The notes: a model not told the origin generated them from the letters alone. A stretch of 64,000 bases of DNA from Acinetobacter suaedae (GCF_008630915.1 NZ_CP043909.1:3286001-3350000), one strand, 5' to 3'; counted from the stretch's first letter, positions 8,704 to 19,954 are shown. Numbers and translations are program-made.

Positions 8704-10890
8704 ATGAGCCAAAATACCAATACCGAAGATACAATCGACTTAAAGGAACTTTTCTTTGCGCTACTGGCACAATGGAAGCTCATCGCATTATGCATCATGC
8801 TGAGTCTTGTGTGTGCATTACTTTATCTTCGTACCACACCCAACACATATTCCGTAGATGCACTTGTACAAGTTGAAAGTAATAAAGGTGCATCTGCTGC
8901 TTTGCTAGGAGATTTATCACGAGTCATCGACCAAAAATCCCCTGCACAAGCTGAAATCGAAATTTTAAAATCACGTTTAGTTCTTGGTTCAGTGGTTCAA
9001 GCATTAAATCTTGATGTGAGTATATCCACCCCAAATAATACTTTTACTCAACGCTTGCTCGGGAAATCCAATTATTCTACTGAATATGGTTCTAAGGCAG
9101 TCATCTTTCGAGATGATCAGAAATCATTTGAAATTCGCCAGTTCGAAGTACCTCAAGAATTTTTAGATAAAACTCTCAACCTAAATATCAAAGCGGATCA
9201 ATTCCAATTAGTTGATATCCAAACAGATGAAATACTTTTGTCTGCACCTTTAAATCAAACCAACCAAATTTCAAACCGTTATGGGGAATGGAAGCTTAGT
9301 ATTTTCTCAAAACATCAATTAGAAGCTGACTACCTAATTCGTAAGCGCTCTTTGCCTGCTGCCGTTCGGGCAATTACTGCAAATTATTCTGTGGCAGAAA
9401 AGGGTAAATTGACTGGGATCCTAGGACTAAACTATCAAGGTGAAAACAAACAGCACATCACCAAAGTCCTGAATGCAATCTTGTCTGCTTATAGCGCGCA
9501 AAATGTCGCACGCAAATCCGCTGAAACGGCTCAAACGCTCAAGTTTTTGGATGAGCAATTACCAGAGTTAAAACAACAACTCGATAAGGCAGAACGTGAG
9601 TTCAATAAGTTCCGTCAACAATATAATACAGTAGATGTTACCAAAGAATCGGAGTTATATCTCACTCAAAGCATTACATTAGAAACGAAAAAAATTGAAC
9701 TTGAACAGAAGCGTGCTGATATTGCAGCCAAATATACCGCAGAACATCCTGCAATGCGCGAGATTAATGCACAAATTACCGCACTAAATAAACAGATCGC
9801 AGATCTCAATAGCACCCTGAAACAATTGCCTGATCTGCAAAGACAATATTTGCAACTTTATCGTGAAGTTGAAGTCAACACCCAATTATACACAGCACTA
9901 TTAAACTCTTACCAACAGCTTCGTATTGCCAAAGCAGGTGAAATTGGTAATGTTCGTATTGTAGATACTGCTGTATCCCCAGTAGAACCAATAAAACCTA
10001 GAAAACTTTTAATTGTCATACTAGCTGTGCTCCTTGGTGGTTTCCTTGGGACTTTGATTGCTTTATTACGTAATATGTTACGTACAGGGATTAAAGACTC
10101 ATCTCAGATTGAACAAGAGCTTGATCTACCTGTCTATGCCACAGTACCACGCTCCCCAGTTCAAGAAACTCGTATGAGTATTTTGAAGAAGAAAAAGAGC
10201 ATTCCTATTCTTGCTGTTAAAAACAATGATGATATCGCTGTTGAAAGCTTACGGAGTATTCGTACCGCCATTCACTTTGCACTGAGCAATGCTAAAAACA
10301 ATATTGTGATGATCGCTGGTCCTGCACCAGAGGTCGGTAAATCATTTATCTCAACTAATCTTGCAACGATCTTTGCTCAAAGCAATAAGAAGGTATTGTT
10401 GATTGATGCCGACCTACGTCGAGGGTATTTGCATAAATACTTTAGTAAAGATGTGAAACCAGGGCTTGCTGAATTACTGACTGGTCAAGCTGAACTAAGC
10501 CAAGTAATTCATGAGACGGAAGTTTCTGGCTTGAGTATTATGACTCGTGGCAAAAATCCAGCCAACCCATCTGAAATTCTAAGCTCTGAACAATTTGAAA
10601 CATTGCTTGAAACTCTCAGCCCTCAATATGACCATATCATCATTGATACACCACCGATTTTGGCAGTAACAGATGGTATTATCATTTCACAATACGTTGG
10701 CGTTACTTTATTAGTGGCTCGTTATGCGAAATCACAAATGAAAGAACTTGAACTCAGTTTAAATCGTTTTGATCAAGCTGGTGTAAAAGTAAATGGATTC
10801 ATCTTGAATGATATTCAACGGGCCAGCGGTGGTTATGGCTATGGTTATAATTATGCTTATGCCTATAAAGCAAATAACAAAGATGACTAA
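8704..10890 (+). CDS. wzc: Wzc capsule tyrosine autokinase and chain-length regulator
   Basis: This 728-residue inner-membrane protein has an N-terminal Wzz domain with a membrane segment near residues 25-45, a long periplasmic coiled-coil region (about 270-410), a second membrane segment near 435-455, and a cytoplasmic BY-kinase domain. The kinase motifs are Walker A APEVGKSFISTNLA, Walker A' VLLIDADLRRG and Walker B IIIDTPPI. The tail is tyrosine-rich (GYGYGYNYAYAYK), the expected autophosphorylation cluster. I chose the ATG at 8704 because MSQNTN gives a normal N-terminus. It ends the operon and is followed by a strong terminator. Confidence 0.95.
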   Translation: MSQNTNTEDTIDLKELFFALLAQWKLIALCIMLSLVCALLYLRTTPNTYSVDALVQVESNKGASAALLGDLSRVIDQKSPAQAEIEILKSRLVLGSVVQALNLDVSISTPNNTFTQRLLGKSNYSTEYGSKAVIFRDDQKSFEIRQFEVPQEFLDKTLNLNIKADQFQLVDIQTDEILLSAPLNQTNQISNRYGEWKLSIFSKHQLEADYLIRKRSLPAAVRAITANYSVAEKGKLTGILGLNYQGENKQHITKVLNAILSAYSAQNVARKSAETAQTLKFLDEQLPELKQQLDKAEREFNKFRQQYNTVDVTKESELYLTQSITLETKKIELEQKRADIAAKYTAEHPAMREINAQITALNKQIADLNSTLKQLPDLQRQYLQLYREVEVNTQLYTALLNSYQQLRIAKAGEIGNVRIVDTAVSPVEPIKPRKLLIVILAVLLGGFLGTLIALLRNMLRTGIKDSSQIEQELDLPVYATVPRSPVQETRMSILKKKKSIPILAVKNNDDIAVESLRSIRTAIHFALSNAKNNIVMIAGPAPEVGKSFISTNLATIFAQSNKKVLLIDADLRRGYLHKYFSKDVKPGLAELLTGQAELSQVIHETEVSGLSIMTRGKNPANPSEILSSEQFETLLETLSPQYDHIIIDTPPILAVTDGIIISQYVGVTLLVARYAKSQMKELELSLNRFDQAGVKVNGFILNDIQRASGGYGYGYNYAYAYKANNKDD

Positions 10891-10911
10891 ACTCACTTTG
10901 TTTACATGATG

Positions 10912-10943
10912 ATAAGGCCAGATCTATGATCTGGCCTTATTTC
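10912..10943 (+). terminator. Rho-independent terminator after wzc
   Basis: A perfect 13-bp inverted repeat (ATAAGGCCAGATC and its complement) with a TAT loop follows the wzc stop by about 20 bases and ends in a short T-rich tract. It separates the capsule export operon from the FKBP genes. Confidence 0.85.
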
Positions 10944-11086
10944 AAAAGAAAACAATGACATCTTTTAAAAAACATAAAGCCTATAAAAAATACACGCATT
11001 TTTCTGATCAGTTATTCAATGCGAAAGCAGAGACATGCTAAGATCAATGCCATATTTTTTATCAAAATCTCAATTTTGGACATCTC

Positions 11087-11794
11087 ATGAGTAAAGCGTT
11101 ACCTGTTATTGTCGCAGCCATTTTAGGCGGTGCAGCCCTTGTTCCAATTTATTATGCCACTCAACATCCTACGACTGAGCTTGGAAGTAAAGCTGATAAA
11201 AATGCAGCCCCAGTTGCTAAAATTAGCTATGCCTTAGGTTATGAAGTTGCAAAACAGACTCCTCCAGAGCTAGAGACAAGCGCATTTATCACAGGTTTTC
11301 GTGACGGGCATGCAGATAAACCTGCTGCTTATACTGAGGAAGAGTTACAAGCGGCTTATGTAGAGTTCCAACAAAAAATGCAACAAAAGCAAATCGAAGA
11401 GTCTCAAAAAGCCGAAGCAACCAGCAATACCTTCTTAACAGAAAATGCCAAGAAAGAAGGTGTTAAAACCACAACTTCTGGTTTGCAATATAAAGTTACG
11501 AAAGAAGGCACAGGTAAACAGCCAACCGAGACTTCTGTAGTTAAAGTACATTACAAAGGTCGACTGACCGATGGTAAAGTATTTGACAGTTCTTATGATC
11601 GTGGTGAGCCAGTCGAGTTCCCACTCAATCAAGTGATTCCTGGCTGGACTGAAGGCTTACAACTGATGAAAGAAGGCGGTAAGGTAACTTTCTATATTCC
11701 TGCAAACTTAGGATATGGTGCTCAAGGTGTTCCTGGTTCCATTCCACCGAATAGTACTTTGATTTTTGATGTCGAATTAATCTCAGTCAAATAA
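11087..11794 (+). CDS. fkpA: FkpA-like FKBP-type peptidyl-prolyl isomerase
   Basis: The 235-residue protein has an N-terminal hydrophobic segment (residues 5-24) that anchors or exports it, an FKBP N-terminal dimerisation domain ([12 protein letters not shown] at about 46), and a C-terminal FKBP domain ([22 protein letters not shown], then [15 protein letters not shown] and the terminal [13 protein letters not shown]). It catalyses proline cis-trans isomerisation in the periplasm. FKBP genes next to wzc are a standard boundary marker of Acinetobacter K loci. A paralogue follows directly. Confidence 0.9.
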   Translation: MSKALPVIVAAILGGAALVPIYYATQHPTTELGSKADKNAAPVAKISYALGYEVAKQTPPELETSAFITGFRDGHADKPAAYTEEELQAAYVEFQQKMQQKQIEESQKAEATSNTFLTENAKKEGVKTTTSGLQYKVTKEGTGKQPTETSVVKVHYKGRLTDGKVFDSSYDRGEPVEFPLNQVIPGWTEGLQLMKEGGKVTFYIPANLGYGAQGVPGSIPPNSTLIFDVELISVK

Positions 11795-11800
11795 GAGAGT

Positions 11801-11827
11801 AAGGAGAGCATGTGCTCTCCTTTATTT
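11801..11827 (+). terminator. Terminator-like hairpin between the two FKBP genes
   Basis: AAGGAGAGCA and its complement form a 10-bp stem with a TG loop, followed by TTTATTTT. It lies in the 44-base gap and may attenuate transcription into the second FKBP gene. Confidence 0.65.
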
Positions 11828-11838
11828 TGGAAGAAATA

Positions 11839-12528
11839 ATGAAAAAATTAAGCTTAATTTTAATGAGTATGCTGATGGGTAACACTTATGCAGCACCAAT
11901 CACTTTGAAAAGCCCACAACAAGAGCAACTGGGTTATAGCTACGGTTATTTAATGGGTAAAGGCAATGCCAATACCCTCAAAGATTTGAATATTGATGCT
12001 TTTATACAAGGACTAAAAGAAGCAACACAGGGCAAGCCTGCATCCTTAAGCGATGAAGAAATGGCAAACGTATTAAATCAGTATAAAAAGCGCATAGAAG
12101 CCAAGCAACTGATTGAGTTTCAAGAAATTGCCCAAGAGAATGACAAAATCGGCAAAGCATTCTTGGCAGAAAATCGTAAAAAAGCCAATATAGTAACCAC
12201 AAGATCAGGTTTACAATATCAAGTACTTCAAGCAGGCAAAGGAAAGTCACCTAAAGCTAGTGCAACGGTAAAGGTTAACTATGAAGGACGTTTACTGGAT
12301 GGTACAGTGTTTGATAGCTCAATTGCCCGCAATCAACCAGTCGAGTTCAAACTCAATCAAGTGATCCCTGGCTGGACTGAAGGACTACAAACCATGAAAG
12401 AAGGTGGCAAAAGTCGTTTCTTTATTCCATCAAACCTTGCTTATGGTGAAGTCGGTGCGGGTGATGCGATTGGCCCAAACAGCACTCTCATTTTTGAAAT
12501 TGAGTTACTGGAAGTCTTATCAAAATAA
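11839..12528 (+). CDS. Second FKBP-type peptidyl-prolyl isomerase, periplasmic
   Basis: The 229-residue protein has a cleavable signal peptide ([19 protein letters not shown]), an N-terminal dimerisation domain, and a C-terminal FKBP domain whose sequence ([47 protein letters not shown]) closely parallels its upstream neighbour, so the pair looks like a tandem duplication. The start at 11839 is preferred because it gives a normal signal peptide and is preceded by GGAAGA. It is a periplasmic folding helper; a specific link to capsule export is inferred from position only. Confidence 0.88.
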   Translation: MKKLSLILMSMLMGNTYAAPITLKSPQQEQLGYSYGYLMGKGNANTLKDLNIDAFIQGLKEATQGKPASLSDEEMANVLNQYKKRIEAKQLIEFQEIAQENDKIGKAFLAENRKKANIVTTRSGLQYQVLQAGKGKSPKASATVKVNYEGRLLDGTVFDSSIARNQPVEFKLNQVIPGWTEGLQTMKEGGKSRFFIPSNLAYGEVGAGDAIGPNSTLIFEIELLEVLSK

Positions 12529-12540
12529 TAAGAGTATCCC

Positions 12541-12602
12541 AATTTTTCAAAGTATCTTTTAAATTAGATGTAAATTAATATATAAAAATACTTTGAAAAA
12601 TT
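12541..12602. repeat. 15-bp inverted repeat between convergent genes
   Basis: AATTTTTCAAAGTAT at 12541-12555 is exactly complementary to 12588-12602, with 32 bases between. It lies between the FKBP gene and the convergent unknown gene. It may be a weak bidirectional terminator; a trace of an insertion boundary is possible but unsupported. Confidence 0.5.
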
Positions 12603-12617
12603 AACTCCAATCAAGTT

Positions 12618-13808
12618 TTATAGTTTAGAAGCCATATAAGAGTTATACATACGTATACAATTATGAAATTTTCTAAAATCAACAATATGCCTTTTTTGTT
12701 TTGTTTTTTCTAAAATATTTTGACATAATTTCTTTTCATTTCTAGATCTGAGTTCTTGATAATATTTATAGTAAAGGATGTTAACCTTTTGATTTTCTAA
12801 AAACCCCCACCATCCTATACCAAATGAACTCGTCAACTCATATGGACCATGCCCATTATTCTTTCCTAAGCTTGGATATTCCCATCTATAAATCCCATTT
12901 CGACCATCCATATAATTTGTTAAATATATTTTATTATTCCTTATCTTTACAACTCTCTCTAAGAATTGCTTCGCTAAACCTTTTCTAAAATTTTTATATA
13001 AATTAAATTCATAACTATTTACAGGATAAGAATTTTGTAAAGACAAAAGAATCTTAGGAACTCTAAAAAAATGTGAGGAATCTGCCACCATGTCTGTTAA
13101 TGGCCGTTTTTCTTTCACAAGTTTAGTTTGATATCCTGCATATGCATGATCTTTATAATCATCATAATTACCTCTATCAAATAACCAACGACCATCCTCA
13201 TCAAACCAACTTCTCTGTTTAAATACCTCTAAGGCGTAACGATTTATTTCTTTTAAGGTAGGATCTTTAGGATAAATTTTTGTTAGATTAGCAGCTATAC
13301 CAAAACTAAAGAATTCTTCATCAATAATAATTCTTTTATATCCAACATCTTTATCTACACTTAGCTTCCACACAACTCTTTCTTTTAAATTATTAAATGG
13401 CTTTCTCCCCCATTGCCATGCTGGAATATCATACCAGACAGCCTTAATCTGTTTCAGTAAGTAGTTAGCCAAATCTTTATCTTTGTTTAATAGAGCGTAT
13501 TCACTTAGGAAATATAGATATTGTAGCCCACTTAACCTCTCACCTTCAGCCTGTATATTTAATTCATTTTTTCCTGCTTTTAAGAATCGCTCTATATTTG
13601 CTTCAAAGTCTTTTTTTAGTTGCCGATCATCATATTTATAAGCATAGTGTAATGGAACCATTAGTGCATGAGAAGCATTATATCTGTCATTAGAACTCCA
13701 AGTATCCAGAGAAAGGTATACTTCTGCTCCTGACGTAATTATTTCTTGCGCGAAAGCTTGCTTACTAAATATCAATATTATGTACAACAAAATTATTCGT
13801 ATAATCAC
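12618..13808 (-). CDS. Secreted protein of unknown function, AT-rich, between K locus and murJ
   Basis: The 396-residue product has a signal peptide (IILLYIILIFSKQAFA, cleavage before QE) and no further membrane segment. The body is mainly helical, rich in aromatic residues, with clusters such as PAWQWGRKP, DEDGRWLFDRGNYDDY and NNGHGPYELTSSFGIGWWGF. This pattern recalls alpha/alpha-toroid enzymes that act on polysaccharides, but I see no signature that proves it. Base composition is far more AT-rich than in murJ or the FKBP genes. The gene stands alone, convergent with the FKBP genes, and looks acquired. A capsule-active periplasmic or secreted hydrolase or lyase is a guess from context only. 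Confidence 0.8.
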   Translation of the reverse strand: MIIRIILLYIILIFSKQAFAQEIITSGAEVYLSLDTWSSNDRYNASHALMVPLHYAYKYDDRQLKKDFEANIERFLKAGKNELNIQAEGERLSGLQYLYFLSEYALLNKDKDLANYLLKQIKAVWYDIPAWQWGRKPFNNLKERVVWKLSVDKDVGYKRIIIDEEFFSFGIAANLTKIYPKDPTLKEINRYALEVFKQRSWFDEDGRWLFDRGNYDDYKDHAYAGYQTKLVKEKRPLTDMVADSSHFFRVPKILLSLQNSYPVNSYEFNLYKNFRKGLAKQFLERVVKIRNNKIYLTNYMDGRNGIYRWEYPSLGKNNGHGPYELTSSFGIGWWGFLENQKVNILYYKYYQELRSRNEKKLCQNILEKTKQKRHIVDFRKFHNCIRMYNSYMASKL

Positions 13809-13850
13809 TTTTATGTCCTGATAGAATATTTACGTTCTAATACACATTAT

Positions 13851-15392
13851 TTAATGTTTCAAATGTCTTGGTCTAAACCCTGTTACGAATAATCCAATAA
13901 CATAAGCAACCACACCAAGTACGCACAGACCCATGACCTCTGCAACACGTAACCACTGTGAAATATCACCTTGATACCATGTTAGGCCATACCACAATGC
14001 AGCAATCATCACGATATTGGCAACACTAAATTGGAAAGCGAGTTTCTTCCAGTGTGCCCCAAAGCGATAAATATTGCGCTTGTGCAAATAGTAATAGAGT
14101 AGGCCTGCATTCACTAAAGCCGAACCTGAAGACGCCATCGCCAATGCCATGTGCTCCGCCTCCCAACCATTCAATTTAAATAAACCGATGAAGAGAACAT
14201 TTAAAATTGCATTCGCAGCAACAGCAATTAAACCCACACGCACAGGTGTTTTGGTATCTTGTTGTGCATAAAAACCAGGAGCAAAAACTTTAATCAACAT
14301 AAATGAAATGACACCCGCGCTCATACATTGCAAGGCCAAAGCGGTCATTTGAGTATCTTCTAAGGTAAACTCACCTCGTTGGAATAAGGCCTGAATAATC
14401 GGTGTAGACAACATAAATAAAGCGATGCTGGCTGGAATGCCCACCAACATGATGATCTTTGCTGCCCAATCCAACATTCCTCTAAACTTCGTTTGATCCT
14501 GTTCCGCATGTCGAGCCGACAACGACGGTAAAATCACGGTACCAATCGCGACCCCAATCAAACCTAATGGCAGCTCAGTCATACGTTCAGCACTATACAA
14601 CCATGATACTGAGCCATCTTGCATAAACGATGCCCAAATCGTGTTCAGTAATAAATTGATTTGAGTGACAGAAACACCAAATAACGCGGGCAGCATTAAC
14701 TTTAAGATACGATCCACACCTTCGTGTTTAAAATCAACTTTTGGTGGAATCAGTAATTTCTTTTTCCATAATTCAGGGATCTGGATCGCCAGTTGAAGTA
14801 CACCTGCTACCACCACTGCCCACCCTAGCGCCATGATCGGTTCTGCCATAAAAGGTGTCAGCCACCATGCACCTGCGATCATTGCAATGTTCAGTAGTAC
14901 GGGGGCAAATGCAGGTGAGGCAAAAGAGCCATAACTATTTAAAATACTGCTGGCGAAAGCCGTCAGTGACATAAACATCAAATAAGGAATAGTCAGGCGG
15001 AACATATCTACTGCAAGTGCAAACTTCTCTGGATCCTTATGGAAGCCAGGTGCATAGATATAAATGATCACAGGCGCGGCAATCATTGCAATCAGCGTCA
15101 GCAATGACATCGCTGTTAATAAACAACCAAAAACACGACTAATGAGAATTTGTACTTCGGCATGGGTACGACTGGTTTTATATTCCGTCAAAACAGGAAT
15201 AAAAGCTTGTGAAAATGCCCCTTCCGCAAACAACCGTCGAAAAAAGTTGGGAATACGAAACGCCACGACAAAGGTATCGAAGTCCTTACCTGCACCAAAA
15301 ACATTGAGCAGTACAATGTCTCGTACCAATCCAAGTACTCGAGATAACATCGTCATTGCACTGACAATAACAGTCGATCGCCACAATGCCAT
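13851..15392 (-). CDS. murJ: MurJ lipid II flippase (MviN)
   Basis: The 513-residue polytopic membrane protein begins MALWRSTVIVSAMTMLSRVL and carries LVRDIVLLNVFGAGKDFDTF with FRIPNFFRRLFAEGAFSQAF, the hallmark N-terminal region of MurJ. Fourteen membrane segments are expected and the hydrophobic pattern fits. It flips lipid II across the inner membrane for peptidoglycan synthesis. I prefer the ATG at 15392 to the GTG three codons upstream because AGGTGAG sits at a suitable distance. murJ next to the capsule locus is typical for Acinetobacter. Confidence 0.95.
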   Translation of the reverse strand: MALWRSTVIVSAMTMLSRVLGLVRDIVLLNVFGAGKDFDTFVVAFRIPNFFRRLFAEGAFSQAFIPVLTEYKTSRTHAEVQILISRVFGCLLTAMSLLTLIAMIAAPVIIYIYAPGFHKDPEKFALAVDMFRLTIPYLMFMSLTAFASSILNSYGSFASPAFAPVLLNIAMIAGAWWLTPFMAEPIMALGWAVVVAGVLQLAIQIPELWKKKLLIPPKVDFKHEGVDRILKLMLPALFGVSVTQINLLLNTIWASFMQDGSVSWLYSAERMTELPLGLIGVAIGTVILPSLSARHAEQDQTKFRGMLDWAAKIIMLVGIPASIALFMLSTPIIQALFQRGEFTLEDTQMTALALQCMSAGVISFMLIKVFAPGFYAQQDTKTPVRVGLIAVAANAILNVLFIGLFKLNGWEAEHMALAMASSGSALVNAGLLYYYLHKRNIYRFGAHWKKLAFQFSVANIVMIAALWYGLTWYQGDISQWLRVAEVMGLCVLGVVAYVIGLFVTGFRPRHLKH

Positions 15393-15489
15393 CGCACTCA
15401 CCTACGGCTTATTTTTCAAAAGCGTTATTGTAATAAAAGTTCAAACAAATTTCGTTGTAGAATCATAAATCTGATGCTGTTTTTTCATA

Positions 15490-16056
15490 TCATTTGTATT
15501 TCGCGAGCATATTACGAAATAATTGCCAATCAAAATATGGGCCAGGATCAGTTTTACGCTGAGGTGCAATATCCGAATGTCCAGCAATATGGCGTTGAAT
15601 CTTAGGATATGCTTGACGCAGTGTGTGCACCACCTCAACTAAAGCTTGATATTGTTCAGGCTCAAATGGCAGATCATCACTCCCCTCGAGTTCAATACCA
15701 ATCGAATAATCATTGCATTCTTTTTGGGCAAGATAACTCGAACGGCCTGCATGCCATGAACGGTCCTGAAAATTCACAAATTGAATGACTTCACCTGTCC
15801 GCAAAATCAACAAATGAGCCGATACCTGCATACCTTCAATGGTCTGAAAATAAGGATGCACGGACCAGTCCAATTGATTCTGAAAAAACTGCTGAATATA
15901 ACCACCACCAAACTGCGACGGCGGTAAGCTGATGTTATGGATCACAATCAATTGAATATCGGTATCAGGGGGGCGTACATTAAAATTTGGTGATGCAATC
16001 TGTGTTGCACCCAATAATATTCCATCTTGCACTTGCGTAAATCTAGATTGTGACAT
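15490..16056 (-). CDS. ampD: AmpD 1,6-anhydro-N-acetylmuramyl-L-alanine amidase
   Basis: This 188-residue zinc amidase of the N-acetylmuramoyl-L-alanine amidase 2 family has zinc ligands visible as His40 (IVIHNISLPP), His160 and Asp170 (HSDIAPQRKTDPGP). It cleaves the stem peptide from anhydro-muropeptides in cytoplasmic peptidoglycan recycling, and in bacteria with AmpR-type control it limits beta-lactamase induction. The ATG at 16056 gives MSQSRFTQV and the usual AmpD length; the open frame extends 42 codons upstream but that part is not AmpD-like. It is divergent from nadC. Confidence 0.93.
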   Translation of the reverse strand: MSQSRFTQVQDGILLGATQIASPNFNVRPPDTDIQLIVIHNISLPPSQFGGGYIQQFFQNQLDWSVHPYFQTIEGMQVSAHLLILRTGEVIQFVNFQDRSWHAGRSSYLAQKECNDYSIGIELEGSDDLPFEPEQYQALVEVVHTLRQAYPKIQRHIAGHSDIAPQRKTDPGPYFDWQLFRNMLAKYK

Positions 16057-16178
16057 TGTGACTCGAATCAGCAATTTAATATTTATGTTTCCATTTTGAC
16101 ATGCTTTATCCAGAATAATCGAGATGAAATACTTATTTTTTAAGCCGAGGGTGCTAATATAAGCCCCAAGTTTTTTAG

Positions 16179-17236
<1,058 letters not shown>

Positions 17237-17431
17237 TTCCCCTATCATTCTTCATTTCAATTTTTGCTCAATCTATCAAAATAAAATGGGGTAAATCAGA
17301 GTGCTCTGTTACTTTATGCAAAAGCTGAGTGAGCTTATGTTTACCAGAGGAGTTCGCGCTACTTTCGTTTGATTGCATACACCCATATAATGCTAAGCAA
17401 CTCAATTTAAAATAAAAATGAATTAGACAAA

Positions 17432-17683
17432 ATGGATAGCATATTTGAAAGCGTATTTCATATCATTTTTAAAATTTTCAGATTCATTTTTATCGACATT
17501 ATTTTGAGGATCATTGTACAAATTATTGTGGAAGGATTATTTCGCACCACAGGATATTTTCTTGTCCATTTTTATCGCCAACATCAACGTGTAAATTTTG
17601 ATAGCGATGAAGTATGTATTGTCGGCTTTCTTGCTTGGCTGTTTATTATTTTATGCTGTGTTTACTGGCTCTTTATTCATTAG
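17432..17683 (+). CDS. Small membrane protein, unknown function
   Basis: The 83-residue frame has two hydrophobic regions (about 5-45 and 63-82) separated by a polar stretch, HFYRQHQRVNFDSDEVC, which would be a loop. The ribosome site is weak. It stands alone between the nadC region and the phospholipase gene, and an inverted-repeat terminator follows directly, which supports it as a transcription unit. Function unknown. Confidence 0.5.
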   Translation: MDSIFESVFHIIFKIFRFIFIDIILRIIVQIIVEGLFRTTGYFLVHFYRQHQRVNFDSDEVCIVGFLAWLFIILCCVYWLFIH

Positions 17684-17695
17684 TATTTTAGCAAT

Positions 17696-17725
17696 AAGTA
17701 GGCTAACACCTTGTTTAGCCTACTT
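17696..17725. terminator. Bidirectional terminator hairpin
   Basis: AAGTAGGCTAA and its exact complement pair over 11 bp with an 8-base loop, between the small membrane protein gene and the convergent phospholipase gene. Confidence 0.7.
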
Positions 17726-17747
17726 ACTGTCCGTTTAAATCAAAACT

Positions 17748-19928
17748 CTAGGATTCAACAAACCCCATATATGGATCTGAAATAGAGTCTTGATTGATTT
17801 CAATACGACCTGCAAAACGTCGACTATAACTTGGCTCATTTTCAATGCTCACGGTAAAATCATACCAACCACCAAAGTCAGACATGTCCCAGCTTAATTC
17901 GCTCTCAGTCGCAGTCGTTTCGATTTGCCATGTTTGATTAGGTAAATAGGCATTCGCCTTTACAATCAGCTTGGCAGTCTGCATCCCATCATTCCGTACT
18001 TTCAAGATTAGTTTAGGGTCGCACTCCTCCATACACACGCGAATCTCTGGCTGTGCTTGGGTTTGTACTGACTGTATTAAGTTTCCAGTGAAATGGCGAT
18101 GAAAACCATTGGGTCCCAATACCCATAAATCATACTGTTCATCTTGAGTCTGCCATACATCATCTAATTGCTGACCCGCTTCAACCATATATCGACGTGG
18201 AGTCGCCTCTAAATTTAATTTGTTATATACATGAAATACTGCGGCATGTGTTCCTGTATTTGAAAACATCAGTTGCACGGTTTTACTCGATACATCAACT
18301 TTTGCACTGGTATGCAAAACATAAGGTAACGCTCGTGATGGCCGAATCCCCATCTCCTGTACTGGAAAGCTTTGATTTGAAGGTCGGCTGACTTGTGCCA
18401 AGCGCTCTTGTGCTTTACGAATCGCATCAGCCTCAGCTTTACTTTTCTGACCTGCAAGATTTGGCAAAGGTAAAAGATTTGGTGTTTTAAAATCAAAAGC
18501 AGAAGTCAAATCACCACAAACAGCACGACGATATGGGCTAATATTAGGTTCTTCAACGCCAAAACATTGCTCCAAGAAGCGAATCACAGAGGAGTGATCA
18601 AATACTTGTGAGTTTACCCAACCTCCACGGCTCCAAGGTGAAAGAATATACATCGGTACCCGGACACCAGGCCCATAGACGCCGATCCCATTACTCACTT
18701 TTGGATCAGTGAAATTGGGTTGACCTAAAGAGGCTTTGCCATGCGTGGCATATTCATAGGACATCTGCTCTTCATTTAAAGTCGACTTACCGTGTACTTC
18801 TCCTGAAGGATCCTTCGATGGTGCGCTAGGAGATGGTACATGATCAAAGAAACCATCATTTTCATCAAAGTTAATTAAGAATACCGTCTGGCTCCAGAGT
18901 TCAGGATTGTCTGTGAGCGCATTTAATAGCTCTTGGATATACCAAGCACCTTGTACAGGACTAGATGGGCCAGGATGCTCACTATAAGTTGCTGGTGCAA
19001 TTACCCAACTCACTTGTGGCAATTGCCCTTGAGCAATATCATCTTTAAATGATGCCAAAAAACCACCATCTGGCATGGTATTGGCTATCCCTTTATATAA
19101 TGGTTGTCGTGTATCAATCCTAGGGTCATAGGCAGGGCAAACTGTAAGTTGATTGACAGGTTTACCTGATAATTCATTGGCACGGCGGTACTTTTTAAAA
19201 CCAGCTAAAGGATTATCAGTAAAGTTATCAGGCATATTTTGATAAACTTTCCATGTCACACCCGCTTGTTGTAAGCGCTCTGGGTAGGTCGTCCAATCAT
19301 ATCCAAAGATAGATGGTCCAATTGTATCTAAGTCATTGACAACACTGGCAACATTTGCAGCAGTTGGGCCATTGGTTCCAGTCCAAATAAACATACGATT
19401 TGAATTTGTTCCTGTATGCATTGCACAGTGATATGCATCACATAGCGTAAAAGCATTCGCTAAGGCAAATTGGAACTCAACTTCTTGTTGTTTGTAATAG
19501 CCCATCGACTGGGGTTGCTTGTATTTAACCCAATCTCCCATACGGCCATGATCCCAAGCGAACTGACCATCTGTCCATGAATGTGGTGTTCCACTCACAC
19601 GTTGAGCATTGCCCTGAGTGCTGTCCAAATGATATGGATAAACTTTGTTTTTATTTGCGTCATATTGCTCCCAAACCTTTCGCTCTTGGCTAAGTGGAAT
19701 AGTGAAGCGATCACCAAAACCTCGTACTCCTTTCAATGTGCCAAAATAATTGTCAAAAGAACGGTTTTCTTGGGTCAAGATCACCACATGTTTGACATCT
19801 TTGATCGTTCCTGTCTCTACTTTAGCATCGATAGCGAGGGCTTTTTGGATACTGAGTGGGAAGCTCGTAAGTGCAGCCGTTCCAAACAAAGCTTTGGTTG
19901 AATTCAATAAAAAATCACGACGATTCAT
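17748..19928 (-). CDS. plc: TAT-exported phosphocholine-specific phospholipase C
   Basis: The 726-residue protein begins with a twin-arginine signal (MNRRDFLLNSTKALFG) and is therefore exported folded. The phosphoesterase domain starts VVILTQENRSFDNYFGT (about residue 48), with metal and active-site regions FINFDENDGFFDHVPSP and RVPMYILSPWSRGGW further on. Two C-terminal phospholipase C repeats follow (about 530-720). It hydrolyses phosphatidylcholine and is regarded as a virulence-associated enzyme in Acinetobacter and Pseudomonas. An AAGGAC ribosome site precedes it, and a 47-residue lipoprotein gene lies 26 bases upstream in the same direction. Confidence 0.93.
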   Translation of the reverse strand: MNRRDFLLNSTKALFGTAALTSFPLSIQKALAIDAKVETGTIKDVKHVVILTQENRSFDNYFGTLKGVRGFGDRFTIPLSQERKVWEQYDANKNKVYPYHLDSTQGNAQRVSGTPHSWTDGQFAWDHGRMGDWVKYKQPQSMGYYKQQEVEFQFALANAFTLCDAYHCAMHTGTNSNRMFIWTGTNGPTAANVASVVNDLDTIGPSIFGYDWTTYPERLQQAGVTWKVYQNMPDNFTDNPLAGFKKYRRANELSGKPVNQLTVCPAYDPRIDTRQPLYKGIANTMPDGGFLASFKDDIAQGQLPQVSWVIAPATYSEHPGPSSPVQGAWYIQELLNALTDNPELWSQTVFLINFDENDGFFDHVPSPSAPSKDPSGEVHGKSTLNEEQMSYEYATHGKASLGQPNFTDPKVSNGIGVYGPGVRVPMYILSPWSRGGWVNSQVFDHSSVIRFLEQCFGVEEPNISPYRRAVCGDLTSAFDFKTPNLLPLPNLAGQKSKAEADAIRKAQERLAQVSRPSNQSFPVQEMGIRPSRALPYVLHTSAKVDVSSKTVQLMFSNTGTHAAVFHVYNKLNLEATPRRYMVEAGQQLDDVWQTQDEQYDLWVLGPNGFHRHFTGNLIQSVQTQAQPEIRVCMEECDPKLILKVRNDGMQTAKLIVKANAYLPNQTWQIETTATESELSWDMSDFGGWYDFTVSIENEPSYSRRFAGRIEINQDSISDPYMGFVES

Positions 19929-19954
19929 AGGTTATATGTCCTTAATTATTATTC

